A stretch of DNA of 64,000 nucleotides from Hyphomicrobiales bacterium. GTDB lineage: Bacteria > Pseudomonadota > Alphaproteobacteria > Rhizobiales > Rhizobiaceae. The stretch lies in NCBI GenBank assembly GCA_900465915.1, contig UBKJ01000001.1, positions 62,001 through 126,000 on the forward strand. The letters run 5' to 3'. Positions 1 to 13,199 of the stretch are shown piece after piece. The notes beneath the pieces are model-generated. The model was not told where the DNA came from. It ran no database searches and saw nothing but the letters and a program-made list of their open reading frames with translations. A program made the translations under genes and the position numbers. Position 1 is the first letter of the stretch. Each line of letters opens with the position of its first letter.

Positions 1-19
1 GTTTCTGCTTGGTCCACAT
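1..19 (-). CDS. 5' edge of a gene, probably FtsB/DivIC-like septum formation initiator
   Basis: Only the first six codons are inside the window (M-W-T-K-Q-K, reading leftwards from 19). An AAGGAAG Shine-Dalgarno lies about nine bases upstream of the ATG, so this is a credible start. In rhizobia a small septum formation initiator that often begins M-W-T-K/R lies downstream of eno and before pdhA, which would fit the orientation here. The identity is inferred from gene order and a handful of residues; any other gene is possible. Confidence 0.35.
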
Positions 20-140
20 TGTCCGGCTTCCTTCAGGCTGCTCGCGGGGCGGCGAATCTGTTGAAAACGGCCGTCAATGCGAGTCGTCCCATGAAGCATC
101 ATTTTGCTTAACAGAGACTTACCGCGAACGGCCCGGCCGG

Positions 141-167
141 AAAAACGGCGGCCGTCTCCGGCCGCCG
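141..167 (-). terminator. intrinsic terminator after the DUF1428 gene
   Basis: A 9-bp GC stem (146-154 with 159-167, TCTC-type loop) is followed on the minus strand by a run of five T (141-145). It sits 12 bases past the stop of the gene at 179-532, so it should end that transcript. Confidence 0.75.
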
Positions 168-178
168 CGGCGTACAAG

Positions 179-532
179 TCAGCGATCGAAAATCGTCTCG
201 AAGCCGCCGATGATCATGCGGCGCGCGTCGAAAGGCATTTCCGGGCCGAGCGCCTCCATGCGCGGGTCGCTCATCATCTTCTTGTTGGCGGCGTCGCGCG
301 TCGCCTTGTCGGGATATTCGAGCCAGGAGAACACCACGTCCTCGTCCGGCCCCGCCTGCACGGCGCGGCGGAAATCGGTCAGCTTGCCGTCCGGCACATC
401 GTCGCCCCAGGCCTCGACATGGCGCGTCACGCCGAACTCCTTGAACAGCGGCGCGGCGTCGACCGCCGATTTCAGATAGGCCTGCTTGTTCGCGCGCGGA
501 ACAGGCACGACGAATCCTTCGATATAAGCCAT
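179..532 (-). CDS. DUF1428 (YbaA-like) family protein
   Basis: A 117-residue soluble protein starting M-A-Y-I-E-G-F-V-V-P-V-P, a typical DUF1428/YbaA opening. The family has a ferredoxin-like (dimeric alpha-beta barrel) fold, and its biochemical role is unknown. The middle region (about residues 55-80, VFSWLEYPDKATRDAA) and the tail RRMIIGGFETIF match the family end to end at its usual length. GGGAG lies just before the ATG. The gene stands alone between two minus-strand units, with its own terminator and a palindromic operator overlapping a good promoter upstream, so it is probably regulated by a dedicated repressor that is not visible here. Confidence 0.85.
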   Translation of the reverse strand: MAYIEGFVVPVPRANKQAYLKSAVDAAPLFKEFGVTRHVEAWGDDVPDGKLTDFRRAVQAGPDEDVVFSWLEYPDKATRDAANKKMMSDPRMEALGPEMPFDARRMIIGGFETIFDR

Positions 533-571
533 TTCTCTCTCCCATTCCTCTCAAAGCCCCGTCCGCCAATT

Positions 572-604
572 TATATTGATATCAATATATCATCGGATGG
601 TCAA
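572..604 (-). promoter_or_regulatory. promoter with perfect 18-bp palindromic operator
   Basis: Reading the minus strand, a -35 TTGACC (599-604) is separated by 17 bp from a -10-like TATCAA (576-581). A perfect 18-bp palindrome, TATATTGAT/ATCAATATA (572-589), covers the -10 and part of the spacer. This is the normal geometry of a repressor site. The DUF1428 start codon is about 40 bp downstream. The cognate regulator cannot be named; MarR, ArsR and PadR winged-helix families bind sites of this size. Confidence 0.6.
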
Positions 605-738
605 ATCACGGAAGGCCTGCCGCCAGTTCCCGGACCACCATTCGCCCGGCAGCGCTTTGCGAATGATCTGCGCCAGATGCTCCTCGACCAGTCCCGGCCC
701 GGCGAAGCAACGCGCGGATTCGAGCCGCGCCGGACATG

Positions 739-760
739 AAAAAAGCGGGCCGAAGCCCGC
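739..760 (-). terminator. intrinsic terminator after eno
   Basis: GCGGGC-CGAA-GCCCGC stem-loop (745-760) followed on the minus strand by six T (739-744), 28 bases past the eno stop. Confidence 0.85.
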
Positions 761-787
761 CTCTCATTCTTGCGACGTCTAAAACGC

Positions 788-3014
<2,227 letters not shown>

Positions 3015-3086
3015 GATGAACCTCGCGTTGCGCAATGTGTTGGCTCTATCTGCCGCTTCGGCGCGCCGAAAACAAGGCCCGCAACG

Positions 3087-3111
3087 AAAACGCGCCCCGA
3101 AAGGGGCGCGT
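3087..3111 (-). terminator. intrinsic terminator after pyrG
   Basis: CGCGCCCC-GAAA-GGGGCGCG stem (3091-3110) followed on the minus strand by TTTT (3087-3090), seven bases past the pyrG stop. Confidence 0.85.
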
Positions 3112-3117
3112 GAAAGG

Positions 3118-4758
<1,641 letters not shown>

Positions 4759-4978
4759 TTAGACTTTCCTGATCGATTCCGCCACAAAAAAATGCGCCTG
4801 GAAGAAATTTTTAACCAAAGCGCGTTTCGCCGAAGCGGGCGGATCGTTGAATGGACGATTGCGCCGAAGGCGTGCTCCGACGCGGCTGCGCCCATGGTCT
4901 TAACCGCAGGGCGGCGTCGGCGCCATGGCCAAGCGGACAATCCACAGTTTCGTGGCCACAGCGTCGCGGCCGCAAACG

Positions 4979-5006
4979 CAAAAGGCCGGACCCGAGGTCC
5001 GGCCTT
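4979..5006 (-). terminator. intrinsic terminator after the L,D-transpeptidase gene
   Basis: An 11-bp stem AAGGCCGGACC/GGTCCGGCCTT with a three-base loop (4982-5006), followed on the minus strand by TTTGCGTTTG, 24 bases past the gene's stop. Confidence 0.8.
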
Positions 5007-5030
5007 CGCGAATGTCCCGGTCGTCTCAAA

Positions 5031-5735
5031 TCAGAGGACGACCACTTCCGTGCCCAGGCTGACGCGGTCGTAGAGATCCATGACGTCCTCGTTGATCATG
5101 CGGAAGCAGCCGTTGGAGGCCGAGCTGCCGATGGTCCAGGGCTGCACGGTGCCGTGGATGCGGACATAGGTGTCCTTGTTGCCCTGGAACAGGTACATGG
5201 CGCGCGAGCCGAGCGGATTGCCGGGACCGCCGTCCATGCCGTTCTTGTAGCGGCCGTAATGGCTGGGATCGCGCTCGACCATTTCCTTGGTCGGGATCCA
5301 GCGCGGCCATTCGCGCTTGGCGGAGATGGTGGCGGTGCCCTTGAACTCCAGGCCCTGCTTGCCGACGGCGATGCCGTAGCGGCGCGCGGTCGAGGAGGTT
5401 TCGACCAGATAGAGGAAGCGCTGCTTGGGATCGATCACGATCGTGCCGGGCTTGTAGCCGCTGAACTCGACTTCCTGCGGGCGGAACTTGGGATCGATGC
5501 TGTAGCGGCTGGCCTTGACGGCGTGGCCCTTCTGCGACTTGGCCTTCTTTTTCTTCTTGGTCTTCTCGGGATTGGCCTTGGCGTCGCTGGCGAGCGCGGC
5601 GTTCTGCACATTGGCGTTGGCGGCGTCGCTCACCTGCGCCTCGGCGCTCACCGGCGAGGCGGCGAAGACCGGAGCGGTCATTCCAAAACAGAGGCCTGCG
5701 AGAAGGCCAGCCATGAGACTATGGCGTGAAAACAT
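5031..5735 (-). CDS. YkuD-family L,D-transpeptidase, periplasmic
   Basis: Cross-links peptidoglycan 3-3 or attaches it to outer-membrane proteins. Residues 1-26 from the chosen ATG form a signal peptide (FSRHSLMAGLLAGLCFGMTAPVFA). An Ala/Lys-rich linker with KTKKKKKAK follows, then the YkuD domain with the active-site block IHGTVQPWTIGSSASNGCFRM near the C terminus (conserved His, Ser and the nucleophilic Cys in SNGCFRM). An in-frame ATG at 5807 would add 24 residues before the signal peptide; I prefer 5735 because the signal peptide then starts cleanly, although its ribosome site is weak. The gene is monocistronic with its own terminator. Confidence 0.92.
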   Translation of the reverse strand: MFSRHSLMAGLLAGLCFGMTAPVFAASPVSAEAQVSDAANANVQNAALASDAKANPEKTKKKKKAKSQKGHAVKASRYSIDPKFRPQEVEFSGYKPGTIVIDPKQRFLYLVETSSTARRYGIAVGKQGLEFKGTATISAKREWPRWIPTKEMVERDPSHYGRYKNGMDGGPGNPLGSRAMYLFQGNKDTYVRIHGTVQPWTIGSSASNGCFRMINEDVMDLYDRVSLGTEVVVL

Positions 5736-5921
5736 GATAATTTCCCGAAATCCAAGCACGATGGAGAATGCCTGCCGCATCTTTGCCCGCAGGTCCTTTT
5801 TCTCCATTACTCCAAAGCGCGCGCCATCTCAATTCCGCCGAAGCCCGTCCCCGCGCGATTCGCCCCGCCTATGGCCGCCGTGCAACACTTGGAGGTCCCG
5901 CCCGGTGGAAAACCATGCGCA

Positions 5922-5948
5922 AAAGAAAACCGGCCCCGAAGGGCCGGC
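5922..5948 (-). terminator. intrinsic terminator after secG
   Basis: CCGGCCC-CGAA-GGGCCGG stem (5930-5947), followed on the minus strand by TTTTCTTTT. Confidence 0.8.
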
Positions 5949-5975
5949 CTGACGATTCCAAAAATGAAACGCGCC

Positions 5976-6461
5976 TTATTGCGAGCTCGGGACCTGGTTG
6001 GTCGGGGCCGCGGGCGCAGCCGGAACGACGGGCGCCGTCGGAACGGTGGGCGCGGCCGGAGCCATGGTTCCCGCCGGGGCGGCCTGGCCCGCCGGAGCGG
6101 GCTCACCCGCCGGGGCGCTCTGGCCCGCCGGGGCGTTCTGGCCGCCGAGCTGGTCGAGGATGCCGCCGCCATTGCCGCCCGCGCCGGGCTGCTGGCTCCC
6201 GGCCGCGGCCGGAATCCGGTTCAGAATGTCGGTGGGGCGCTCGCCGTAGCGCGTCATCAGGCCCAGCGCCAGCGAGGTGACGAAGAAAGCCGCCGCGAGG
6301 ATGGCGGTGGTGCGCGTCAGCGCGTTGGCCGCGCCGCGCGCCGTCATGAAGCCGGAGCCGCCGCCGATGCCCAAGCCGCCGCCTTCGGAGCGCTGGATGA
6401 GCACGACGCCGACCAGCGCAAGCACGATCAACAAGTGGATGACGATAATGACTGTTTGCAT
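5976..6461 (-). CDS. secG: preprotein translocase subunit SecG
   Basis: Small membrane subunit of the SecYEG channel. Residues 1-22 form the first transmembrane helix (QTVIIVIHLLIVLALVGVVL). The conserved cytoplasmic loop QRSEGGGLGIGGGSGFM follows, then RGAANALTRTTAILAAAFF and the second helix. Both are diagnostic of SecG. After about residue 80 there is a long Ala/Pro/Gly-rich tail with repeated PAG units, making the protein 161 residues against about 110 in E. coli. Such low-complexity tails are common in alphaproteobacterial SecG and probably lie in the periplasm. Transcribed alone, downstream of tpiA. Confidence 0.95.
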   Translation of the reverse strand: MQTVIIVIHLLIVLALVGVVLIQRSEGGGLGIGGGSGFMTARGAANALTRTTAILAAAFFVTSLALGLMTRYGERPTDILNRIPAAAGSQQPGAGGNGGGILDQLGGQNAPAGQSAPAGEPAPAGQAAPAGTMAPAAPTVPTAPVVPAAPAAPTNQVPSSQ

Positions 6462-6564
6462 AGGTGACGGTCTTTATATCCTGAACTGATGCGGCTCTTT
6501 ACACGCTCTTGTCCGATAATCCAAGCCCCATGGACGCCTTGCGCGGAGCCTGACGGACCGGGCG

Positions 6565-7329
6565 TCACAATTGCCGGTAGGTTTCGCATATGGCGAGGAA
6601 ATCCGCCGCCTTCAAGCTCGCCCCGCCGACCAGCGCGCCGTCGACGTCGGCCACGCCCAGAAGCTCGGCCGCGTTGGACGGCTTGACGGAGCCGCCGTAG
6701 AGAAGCCGCAAATGCGCGCCCTGCGCCCCGAAACGCTCGGTCAGCCGCTCGCGCATGAAGGCGTGCGCGGCGCGCACGTCCTGCACGGTGGGGGTGAGCC
6801 CGGTGCCGATGGCCCAGACCGGCTCGTAGGCGATGACGAGGTTGTCGGCGCTCGCGCCCTCGGGCAGCGAGCCCGCGAGTTGCTCGCCGATCACGTCCAG
6901 CGTGCGCTCGGCCTTGCGCTCGTCCGCCGTCTCGCCGACGCAGACGATAGCGATGAGTCCTGCTCGCCAGGCGGCCTCGGTCTTGGCGCGCACCAGCGCG
7001 TCGCTCTCTTTATGGTCGGTGCGGCGCTCGGAATGGCCAACGATCACGTGGCTCGCGCCCGCCTCCCGCAGCATTTCGGCCGACACGTCGCCCGTATGCG
7101 CGCCGGCGGCGTCGGCGTGGCAGTCCTGCCCGCCCAGCGCCACCGTCTCGCCTTCCAGCGTGTCCGCGGCGCGCGACAGAAGCGTGGCCGGAACGCAGAC
7201 CACGGCGTCGAGCTTGCGCCCGAAATCGGAGCTGAGCCCGGCCGCGATGGCGCGCAGCTCGGTCAGGGTCTCCCCCGTTCCGTTCATCTTCCAGTTGCCG
7301 GCGACGAGCGGACGAATACCGGGCGTCAT
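6565..7329 (-). CDS. tpiA: triosephosphate isomerase
   Basis: Interconverts dihydroxyacetone phosphate and glyceraldehyde 3-phosphate. The 254-residue TIM barrel shows the catalytic lysine in AGNWKMNG (residues 10-17), the catalytic histidine in VIVGHSERR (near 97), the catalytic glutamate in the signature [11 protein letters not shown] (about 170) and the phosphate loop [12 protein letters not shown]. It is divergent from the ppiD-like gene, with the shared promoter region at 7330-7551. Confidence 0.98.
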   Translation of the reverse strand: MTPGIRPLVAGNWKMNGTGETLTELRAIAAGLSSDFGRKLDAVVCVPATLLSRAADTLEGETVALGGQDCHADAAGAHTGDVSAEMLREAGASHVIVGHSERRTDHKESDALVRAKTEAAWRAGLIAIVCVGETADERKAERTLDVIGEQLAGSLPEGASADNLVIAYEPVWAIGTGLTPTVQDVRAAHAFMRERLTERFGAQGAHLRLLYGGSVKPSNAAELLGVADVDGALVGGASLKAADFLAICETYRQL

Positions 7330-7551
7330 GTCCTATCCTCCATGATGGCGGGCCGCGCCCGACGGGCGTCGCCGCGCGAAATCCGCCCCTGACTAAGCGT
7401 ATTTGCGCCCCAATGCAACATTGCGGCGCGTCCCCAACCCCTTCCGACTGCGGAATGAGGCTTGCATAGGGGCCTTGTCTAGGGTTATCCCCCTCACTGG
7501 CCCGTTCGCATTATGGATATGGGCCGATGTTTCGTTCTCGAAGGGTTTCCC

Positions 7552-9441
7552 ATGCTCGACAGCCTGCGCTCCGCCGCTCAATCCTGGATCGCCAAACTTC
7601 TGCTTGGCATGCTTGTGCTGAGCTTCGCCATCTGGGGCATCGCGGACGTGTTCCGCGGAGGCTTTGCGGGCAACGCGGCGCTGACCGCCGGCGGCTCCGA
7701 GGTCAACGCCACCGAATACCGCTTCGCCTACGACCAGCAGATGATGCGCCTGTCGCAGCAGTTCCAGCAGCGCCTGACCCGCGAACAGGCCAAGGCCATC
7801 GGCGTCGACAACCAGGTCCTGGCGCAGCTCGCCGCCGGCGTGGTGCTGGACGAGCAGGCCCGCACCATGCAGCTCGGCCTGTCCAAGGACGGCGTGGCGC
7901 GGCTGACGGCGGAGGACCCGGCCTTCAAGGACGCCTCCGGCAATTTCAGCCGCGCCCGCTTCGACGCGGTGCTGCGCCAGTCGGGCGTGCGCCCGGAGGA
8001 CTATCTGGAGAGCCGCGCCAAGGCCGCGCGCCGCCAGCAGGTCATCGACGCCGCCACCGGCGGGCTGGACATGCCCGCGACCATGCTGAAGGCGCTGGCG
8101 CTCTACCAGGGCGAAAGCCGCAGCGTGGATTACCTCACCGTGCCGGCGGAGAAGGCGGACGCCATCCCCGCCCCCTCCGACGAGGCGCTGAAGACTTATT
8201 TCGAAGCCCACAAGGCCGACTACAAGGCCCCCGAATACCGCAAGATCACCTATGTGAAGCTGGAGCCGGCCGACATCGCCGATCCCGCCGCGGTGACCGA
8301 GGACGAGATCAAGGATTATTACGAAAAGAACAAGAGCCGCTTCAGCACCATCGAGAAGCGCGCCATCGAGCAGCTTTCCTTCGCCGACGACGCCGCGGCC
8401 GAGGCCGCCGCGCAGAAGCTCGCCGCCGGGACCAGCTTCGAGGACATCGGCAAGGAGCAGGGCAAGACCGGCGACGATCTCAAGCTCGGAACCTTCGAGA
8501 AATCCGCCCTGCCCGACCCGGCCGTGGCCGACGCCGCCTTCGCGCTCGCCGAAGGCGCGGTCAGCCCGGTGGTCAAGGGCGCCTTCGGCCCGGTCATCCT
8601 GCGCGTGACGCAGATCGAGCCGGCCCATGTCAAGCCGCTGAGCGAGGTCGAGGCTGAAATCCGCGGCACGGTCGCCACCAACATCGCCATCAACGCCATC
8701 AACGGCGTGCACGATTCCTACGAGCAGGCCCGCTCGGACGGCGCCAACATGAAGGACGCCGCCGCCAAGCTCAGCCTCAAGGCCGTGACGGTGGACGCCG
8801 TGGACGCGGAAGGCAACGACGCCGCGGGGAACAAGCTCGACCTGCCCGGCGCGCAGTCGCTGCTGGCGGCCGCCTTCCAGACCGACGCCGGCCTCGACAA
8901 CGACGCGCTGACGCTCGGCAACACCGGCTATCTCTGGTACCAGGTCGACGACGTGAAGCCCGCCCACGACCGCACGCTGGACGAGGTCAAGGACAAGGTC
9001 GTCGCCGCCTGGAAGGGCGAGGAGGCGGTCAAGCGCCTCGACCAGCGCATGGCGGAGCTGAAGAAGCGCGTCGACGGCGGCGCGACGCTGCAATCGCTGG
9101 CGACCGAGCTTAACCTGCAGATGCAGAACAAGACCGGCGTCAGCCGCACCACCAACGACGCCGACATCGGCACGGCGGCCGCCGCGCAGATCTTCCGCGG
9201 CCCGGACGGCCTGGTCGGCACGGCGGCGGCGCCCTCGGACGACGCGCAGATCCTGTTCAAGGTGACGGACGTGACCGAGCCGGCCGCGACCGGCCCGGAG
9301 GCCATCCCCGAGCAGCAGCGCAAATATCTCGCCACCGCGCTCTCCAACGACATTCTGGAGCAGCTCGTCGCCGCGCTTCAGAAGCAATATCCGGTGAAGG
9401 TCAACCAGGCCGTCGTCGAAAAGGCCACGGCGGCCTTCTGA
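7552..9441 (+). CDS. ppiD: PpiD-like SurA-N-domain peptidylprolyl isomerase
   Basis: Inner-membrane-anchored periplasmic folding factor for exported proteins. The 629-residue protein has an N-terminal anchor ([24 protein letters not shown], about residues 10-33), a SurA-like chaperone domain, and a central parvulin-type PPIase domain (about 240-370; [12 protein letters not shown] through [13 protein letters not shown]). A long C-terminal region with a second weak rotamase-like unit follows. The ATG at 7552 has GAAGGG upstream and puts the anchor at the N terminus; an in-frame start 13 codons earlier lacks support. It immediately precedes trpD, as in several rhizobial genomes. Confidence 0.88.
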   Translation: MLDSLRSAAQSWIAKLLLGMLVLSFAIWGIADVFRGGFAGNAALTAGGSEVNATEYRFAYDQQMMRLSQQFQQRLTREQAKAIGVDNQVLAQLAAGVVLDEQARTMQLGLSKDGVARLTAEDPAFKDASGNFSRARFDAVLRQSGVRPEDYLESRAKAARRQQVIDAATGGLDMPATMLKALALYQGESRSVDYLTVPAEKADAIPAPSDEALKTYFEAHKADYKAPEYRKITYVKLEPADIADPAAVTEDEIKDYYEKNKSRFSTIEKRAIEQLSFADDAAAEAAAQKLAAGTSFEDIGKEQGKTGDDLKLGTFEKSALPDPAVADAAFALAEGAVSPVVKGAFGPVILRVTQIEPAHVKPLSEVEAEIRGTVATNIAINAINGVHDSYEQARSDGANMKDAAAKLSLKAVTVDAVDAEGNDAAGNKLDLPGAQSLLAAAFQTDAGLDNDALTLGNTGYLWYQVDDVKPAHDRTLDEVKDKVVAAWKGEEAVKRLDQRMAELKKRVDGGATLQSLATELNLQMQNKTGVSRTTNDADIGTAAAAQIFRGPDGLVGTAAAPSDDAQILFKVTDVTEPAATGPEAIPEQQRKYLATALSNDILEQLVAALQKQYPVKVNQAVVEKATAAF

Positions 9442-9452
9442 TGGGAGCGGAG

Positions 9453-10472
9453 ATGGTCGACCTGAAACCCTTCATCGCCAAGGCCGCCGCGGGAACGCCG
9501 CTGTCCATGGCCGATTCCCGGGCCGCCTTCGACATCATGATGAGCGGCCAGGCGACGCCGGCGCAGATCGGCGGCTTCCTGATGGCGCTGCGGGTGCGCG
9601 GCGAGACCGTGCCGGAGATCGCCGGCGCGGTGGCCTCCATGCGCGCGCGCATGCTGCCCGTCGCGGCCCCCGCCGACGCCGTCGACATCGTCGGCACCGG
9701 CGGCGACCAGTCCGGCTCCTACAACGTCTCGACCTGCTCGGCCTTCGTGGTGGCCGGCGCGGGCGTGCCGGTGGCCAAGCACGGCAATCGCGCCCTTTCC
9801 TCGCGCTCGGGCGCGGCGGACGCGCTGGCCGCGCTCGGCGTCAATATCGAGGCCGACGCCGAGACCATCGCGCTCAGCATCCGCGAGGCCGGCCTCGGCT
9901 TCATGTTCGCGCCCATGCATCATTCCGCCATGCGTCATGTCGGCCCGTCGCGGGTGGAGCTCGGCACCCGCACCATCTTCAATCTGCTCGGCCCCCTCTC
10001 CAACCCGGCCGGCGTCAAGCGCCAGCTCGTCGGCGTCTATGCGCCGGAATGGGTCGAGCCTATCGCCCATGTGCTGAAGGAGCTGGGCTCGGAAACCGCC
10101 TGGGTCGTGCATGGCGACGGCCTCGACGAGATGACCACCACCGGCCCCACCAAGGTCGCCGCGCTCGAGAACGGGACCGTGCGCACCTTCGAGATCACGC
10201 CCGAGGACGCCGGCCTCGCCCGCGCCGACATGGCGGCGCTGAAGGGCGGCCAGGCCGAGGAGAACGCGCGCGCGCTGGTCGAGGTGCTGGAAGGCGCCGA
10301 CGGGGCCTATCGCGACATCGTGCTGTTGAATTCCGGCGCGGCGCTGGTCGTCGCCGGCAAGGCGCAGGACCTCAAGGAAGGCGTGGCGCTGGCCGCGCTG
10401 TCGATCGACGGCGGCGCGGCGCTGGCCGTGCTGCGCAAGGTGATCGCCGTGTCCAACGGCCAGCCGGCGTGA
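9453..10472 (+). CDS. trpD: anthranilate phosphoribosyltransferase
   Basis: Second step of tryptophan synthesis: transfers phosphoribose from PRPP to anthranilate. The 339-residue protein shows the PRPP/glycine loop [17 protein letters not shown] (about 78-94), [15 protein letters not shown], the metal-site region [15 protein letters not shown] and the family end. The ATG at 9453 follows GGGAGCGG and gives the typical opening [12 protein letters not shown]. An ATG at 9441 overlapping the previous stop (TGATG) is in frame but has no ribosome site. It is co-directional with trpC (17-base gap). Confidence 0.96.
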   Translation: MVDLKPFIAKAAAGTPLSMADSRAAFDIMMSGQATPAQIGGFLMALRVRGETVPEIAGAVASMRARMLPVAAPADAVDIVGTGGDQSGSYNVSTCSAFVVAGAGVPVAKHGNRALSSRSGAADALAALGVNIEADAETIALSIREAGLGFMFAPMHHSAMRHVGPSRVELGTRTIFNLLGPLSNPAGVKRQLVGVYAPEWVEPIAHVLKELGSETAWVVHGDGLDEMTTTGPTKVAALENGTVRTFEITPEDAGLARADMAALKGGQAEENARALVEVLEGADGAYRDIVLLNSGAALVVAGKAQDLKEGVALAALSIDGGAALAVLRKVIAVSNGQPA

Positions 10473-10489
10473 ATTCAGGGAGTTTGGCC

Positions 10490-11287
10490 ATGTCCACCGA
10501 CATTCTGCGCAAGATCGAAGCCTATAAGCGCGACGAGATCGCCGCCGCCAAGGCGGCGCTGCCGCTCGCCGAGGTCAAGGCCCGCGCCAAGGACCAGCCC
10601 GCCCCGCGCGGCTTCCTGAAGGCGCTGGAGGCCAAGCGCGCCGCCAACAAGTTCGCCCTCATCGCCGAGATCAAGAAGGCCAGCCCCTCCAAAGGCCTGA
10701 TCCGCCCGGATTTCGATCCGCCGGCGCTAGCCCGCGCCTATGAGGAAGGCGGCGCGGCCTGCCTTTCCGTGCTCACCGACACGCCGTCCTTCCAGGGCGC
10801 GCCGGAATTCCTCACCGCCGCCCGCGCCGCCTGCGCCCTGCCGGCGCTGCGCAAGGATTTCCTGTTCGACGCCTATCAGGTCTACGAGGCGCGGAGCTGG
10901 GGCGCGGATTGCATCCTCATCATCCTTGCGAGCGTTGACGACGACCTCGCCCGCCGGCTGGAGGAGACCGCCTTTGAGCTCGGCATGGACGCGCTGATCG
11001 AGGTCCATGACGAGGCCGAGACCGAGCGCGCGCTGAAGATGTCCTCGCGGCTGGTCGGCGTCAACAACCGCAACCTGCGCACTTTCGAGGTCGACCTGGC
11101 GGTGTCGGAGCGGCTGTCGCGCATGGTCCCCGACGACCGTCTGCTGGTCGGCGAAAGCGGCGTCTTCACCCATGACGACTGCCTGCGGCTGGAGAAATCC
11201 GGCATCGGGACCTTCCTGATCGGCGAAAGCCTGATGCGCAAGGACGACGTCGCCGCCGCCACCCGCGCGCTCCTGACCGGAGCCTGA
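10490..11287 (+). CDS. trpC: indole-3-glycerol phosphate synthase
   Basis: Closes the indole ring from carboxyphenylaminodeoxyribulose phosphate in tryptophan synthesis. The 265-residue barrel shows the catalytic lysine in [16 protein letters not shown] (about 52-67), [15 protein letters not shown] with its lysine and aspartate, [27 protein letters not shown] and the phosphate loop [10 protein letters not shown]. The start has CAGGGAG eight bases upstream. The same reading frame stays open for 440 bases upstream across trpD; this is a high-GC artefact and not an N-terminal extension. No TrpF is fused. Confidence 0.97.
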   Translation: MSTDILRKIEAYKRDEIAAAKAALPLAEVKARAKDQPAPRGFLKALEAKRAANKFALIAEIKKASPSKGLIRPDFDPPALARAYEEGGAACLSVLTDTPSFQGAPEFLTAARAACALPALRKDFLFDAYQVYEARSWGADCILIILASVDDDLARRLEETAFELGMDALIEVHDEAETERALKMSSRLVGVNNRNLRTFEVDLAVSERLSRMVPDDRLLVGESGVFTHDDCLRLEKSGIGTFLIGESLMRKDDVAAATRALLTGA

Positions 11288-11292
11288 CGGGC

Positions 11293-11766
11293 ATGGCCGG
11301 CCTCACCCATATCGACCGCGCCGGCGCCGCCAACATGGTCGACGTCGGCGACAAGGCCGAGACGGAGCGGCGGGCCGTGGCCGAGGGCGCGGTGCAAATG
11401 AAGCCGGAAACGCTGGCCCTGATCCTCGAAGGCGACGCCGCCAAGGGCGACGTCATCGGAACGGCGCGGCTGGCCGGCATCATGGCCGCCAAGCGCACCT
11501 CCGACCTCATCCCGCTCTGCCATCCGCTGATGCTGACCAGGGTCGCGGTCGAGATCGAGCCGGACGCCGCGCTGCCCGGCCTGCGCGTGCGCGCCATGGC
11601 GAAGCTCAAGGGCCGCACCGGGGTCGAGATGGAGGCGCTGACGGCCGTCTCGGTCGCCTGCCTGACCATCTACGACATGGCCAAGGCGGCGGACCGGCAT
11701 ATGCGCATCACCGATATCCGCGTGGTGGAGAAAAGCGGCGGCAAGTCGGGCGACTGGACCGCCTGA
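11293..11766 (+). CDS. moaC: cyclic pyranopterin monophosphate synthase MoaC
   Basis: Second enzyme of molybdenum cofactor synthesis, forming cyclic pyranopterin phosphate from 3',8-cyclo-GTP together with MoaA. The 157-residue protein has [18 protein letters not shown] (residues 15-32), [16 protein letters not shown] and [20 protein letters not shown] with the conserved active-site Lys/Asp region (DMAKAADR). It starts 5 bases after trpC and is followed by moeA, so the trp and Moco genes are probably on one transcript. Confidence 0.96.
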   Translation: MAGLTHIDRAGAANMVDVGDKAETERRAVAEGAVQMKPETLALILEGDAAKGDVIGTARLAGIMAAKRTSDLIPLCHPLMLTRVAVEIEPDAALPGLRVRAMAKLKGRTGVEMEALTAVSVACLTIYDMAKAADRHMRITDIRVVEKSGGKSGDWTA

Positions 11767-11784
11767 CCAGACGGGAGAAATCGC

Positions 11785-12999
11785 ATGGCCCTGCTTCCGG
11801 TCGACGACGCGCTGGCGCAAATCCTGGGCGAGGCCGCTCCGCGCGGCGCGGAAACCGTCGAGATCGGCGCAGCCGGCGGCCGTGTCCTGGCCGACCCCGT
11901 CACCGCCCGCCTCACCCAGCCGCCCTTCGACTGCTCGGCCATGGACGGCTATGCGCTGATCGCGCCGCCCGCGCCGGCCTATCCCCTGACGCTCCGGGTC
12001 GTCGGCGAATCCGCCGCCGGCAAACGTTTCGACGGCGCGCTGCGGCCCTGCGAAGCCGTGCGCATCTTCACCGGCGCGCCGCTGCCGCCGGCCGCCGACA
12101 TGATCGTCATCCAGGAAAACACCCGGCGCGACGGCGACCGGCTCATCATCCTCGAAGGCCTCGTTCCCGGCCGCCATATCCGCCGCGCCGGACTGGATTT
12201 CCGCGCCGGCGAAGAGGTCCTGCCGGCCGGCCGCCTTCTCGACGCCCCGGCCCTGTCGCTCGCCGCCGCCAGCGGCCATGCGGCCGTCGAGGTCGTGGTG
12301 CGGCCGCGCGTGGCGATCCTCGCCACCGGCGACGAGCTGGTCGCGCCCGGCGCGACGCCCGGCCCGGACCAGATCGTCGCCTCCAACAGCGTCGGCGTGG
12401 CCGAGATCGTGCGCGGCGCCGGCGGCCTTCCGCTCGACCTGGGCATCATTCCCGACGCGCCGGAAAAGATCGAAGCCGCCATCGCCGGCGCCATCGACCG
12501 GGGCGCGGATATCCTCGTCACCATCGGCGGCGCCTCGGTGGGCGACCGGGACTATGTGCATGGCGCACTGCGCCGCTGCGGCGTGGCGATGGATTTCTGG
12601 AAGATCGCCATGCGCCCCGGCAAGCCGCTGATGCACGGCCGCAAAAAGCACGGGGACAGGACGGTGCAGGTGCTGGGCCTGCCCGGCAATCCGGTGTCGA
12701 GCCTCGTCTGCAGCCTGGTCTTCCTGCGCCCGCTGGTGGCCAGAATGGCGGGGCGCGACCCGGCCGCCGATATCCGCGCCGCCCGGCTCGGCGCGGCGCT
12801 GCCGGAAAACGACCATCGCCGCGACTATATCCGCGCCGCGCTGTCGACTGATTCTGACGGCGCGCTGGTCGCGACGCCCTTGCCGGTGCAGGATTCGTCC
12901 ATGCTTTCGGCCCTGACGCGCGCCGACGCGCTGCTGATCCGCCCGGAAAATGCGGGCCCCGCCGCCGCCGGATCGCCCTGCCGCGTCTTCATGCTCTGA
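11785..12999 (+). CDS. moeA: molybdopterin molybdotransferase MoeA
   Basis: Inserts molybdate into adenylated molybdopterin in the last step of Moco synthesis. The 404 residues contain the four usual MoeA domains. Landmarks are FDCSAMDGYAL (about 50), FTGAPLPPAADMIVIQENT, ATGDELVAPG, TIGGASVGDRDYVHGAL (the MoCF/MogA-like domain), MRPGKPLMHG and GLPGNPVSSLVCSLVF. The C-terminal domain ends with RPENAGPAAAGSPCRVFML. GACGGGAG precedes the start. Downstream lies lexA, but with its own promoter. Confidence 0.96.
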   Translation: MALLPVDDALAQILGEAAPRGAETVEIGAAGGRVLADPVTARLTQPPFDCSAMDGYALIAPPAPAYPLTLRVVGESAAGKRFDGALRPCEAVRIFTGAPLPPAADMIVIQENTRRDGDRLIILEGLVPGRHIRRAGLDFRAGEEVLPAGRLLDAPALSLAAASGHAAVEVVVRPRVAILATGDELVAPGATPGPDQIVASNSVGVAEIVRGAGGLPLDLGIIPDAPEKIEAAIAGAIDRGADILVTIGGASVGDRDYVHGALRRCGVAMDFWKIAMRPGKPLMHGRKKHGDRTVQVLGLPGNPVSSLVCSLVFLRPLVARMAGRDPAADIRAARLGAALPENDHRRDYIRAALSTDSDGALVATPLPVQDSSMLSALTRADALLIRPENAGPAAAGSPCRVFML

Positions 13000-13125
13000 C
13001 GCCGCCTCGCCGGCCAAGCCGATGATTCCCCGATGAAAACCATTGCCTGGTCCTAGCGGCGCGACACGACGCCCCATGATGGCCCGCAATAAATGCGCGG
13101 CGTTAATATTTTTAAAACCATTGCA

Positions 13126-13140
13126 GAACAAGACTGGAAC
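13126..13140 (+). promoter_or_regulatory. alphaproteobacterial SOS (LexA) box
   Basis: GAAC-AAGACTG-GAAC is an exact GAAC-N7-GAAC direct repeat, the LexA operator form established for alphaproteobacteria. It lies 60 bp before the lexA start, which indicates autorepression of lexA and induction upon DNA damage. Confidence 0.85.
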
Positions 13141-13199
13141 ATATAGTGTTCGTTCTGGTTTTGTTTTTCCGTTTTGATTCCGGCCGGAGGGTGTCGCGC

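Noticed and set aside
10049..10489. N-terminal extension of trpC reaching back into trpD
   Set aside because: The extension is an Arg/Gly-rich out-of-frame reading of trpD, and the normal TrpC start with a good ribosome site is at 10490.
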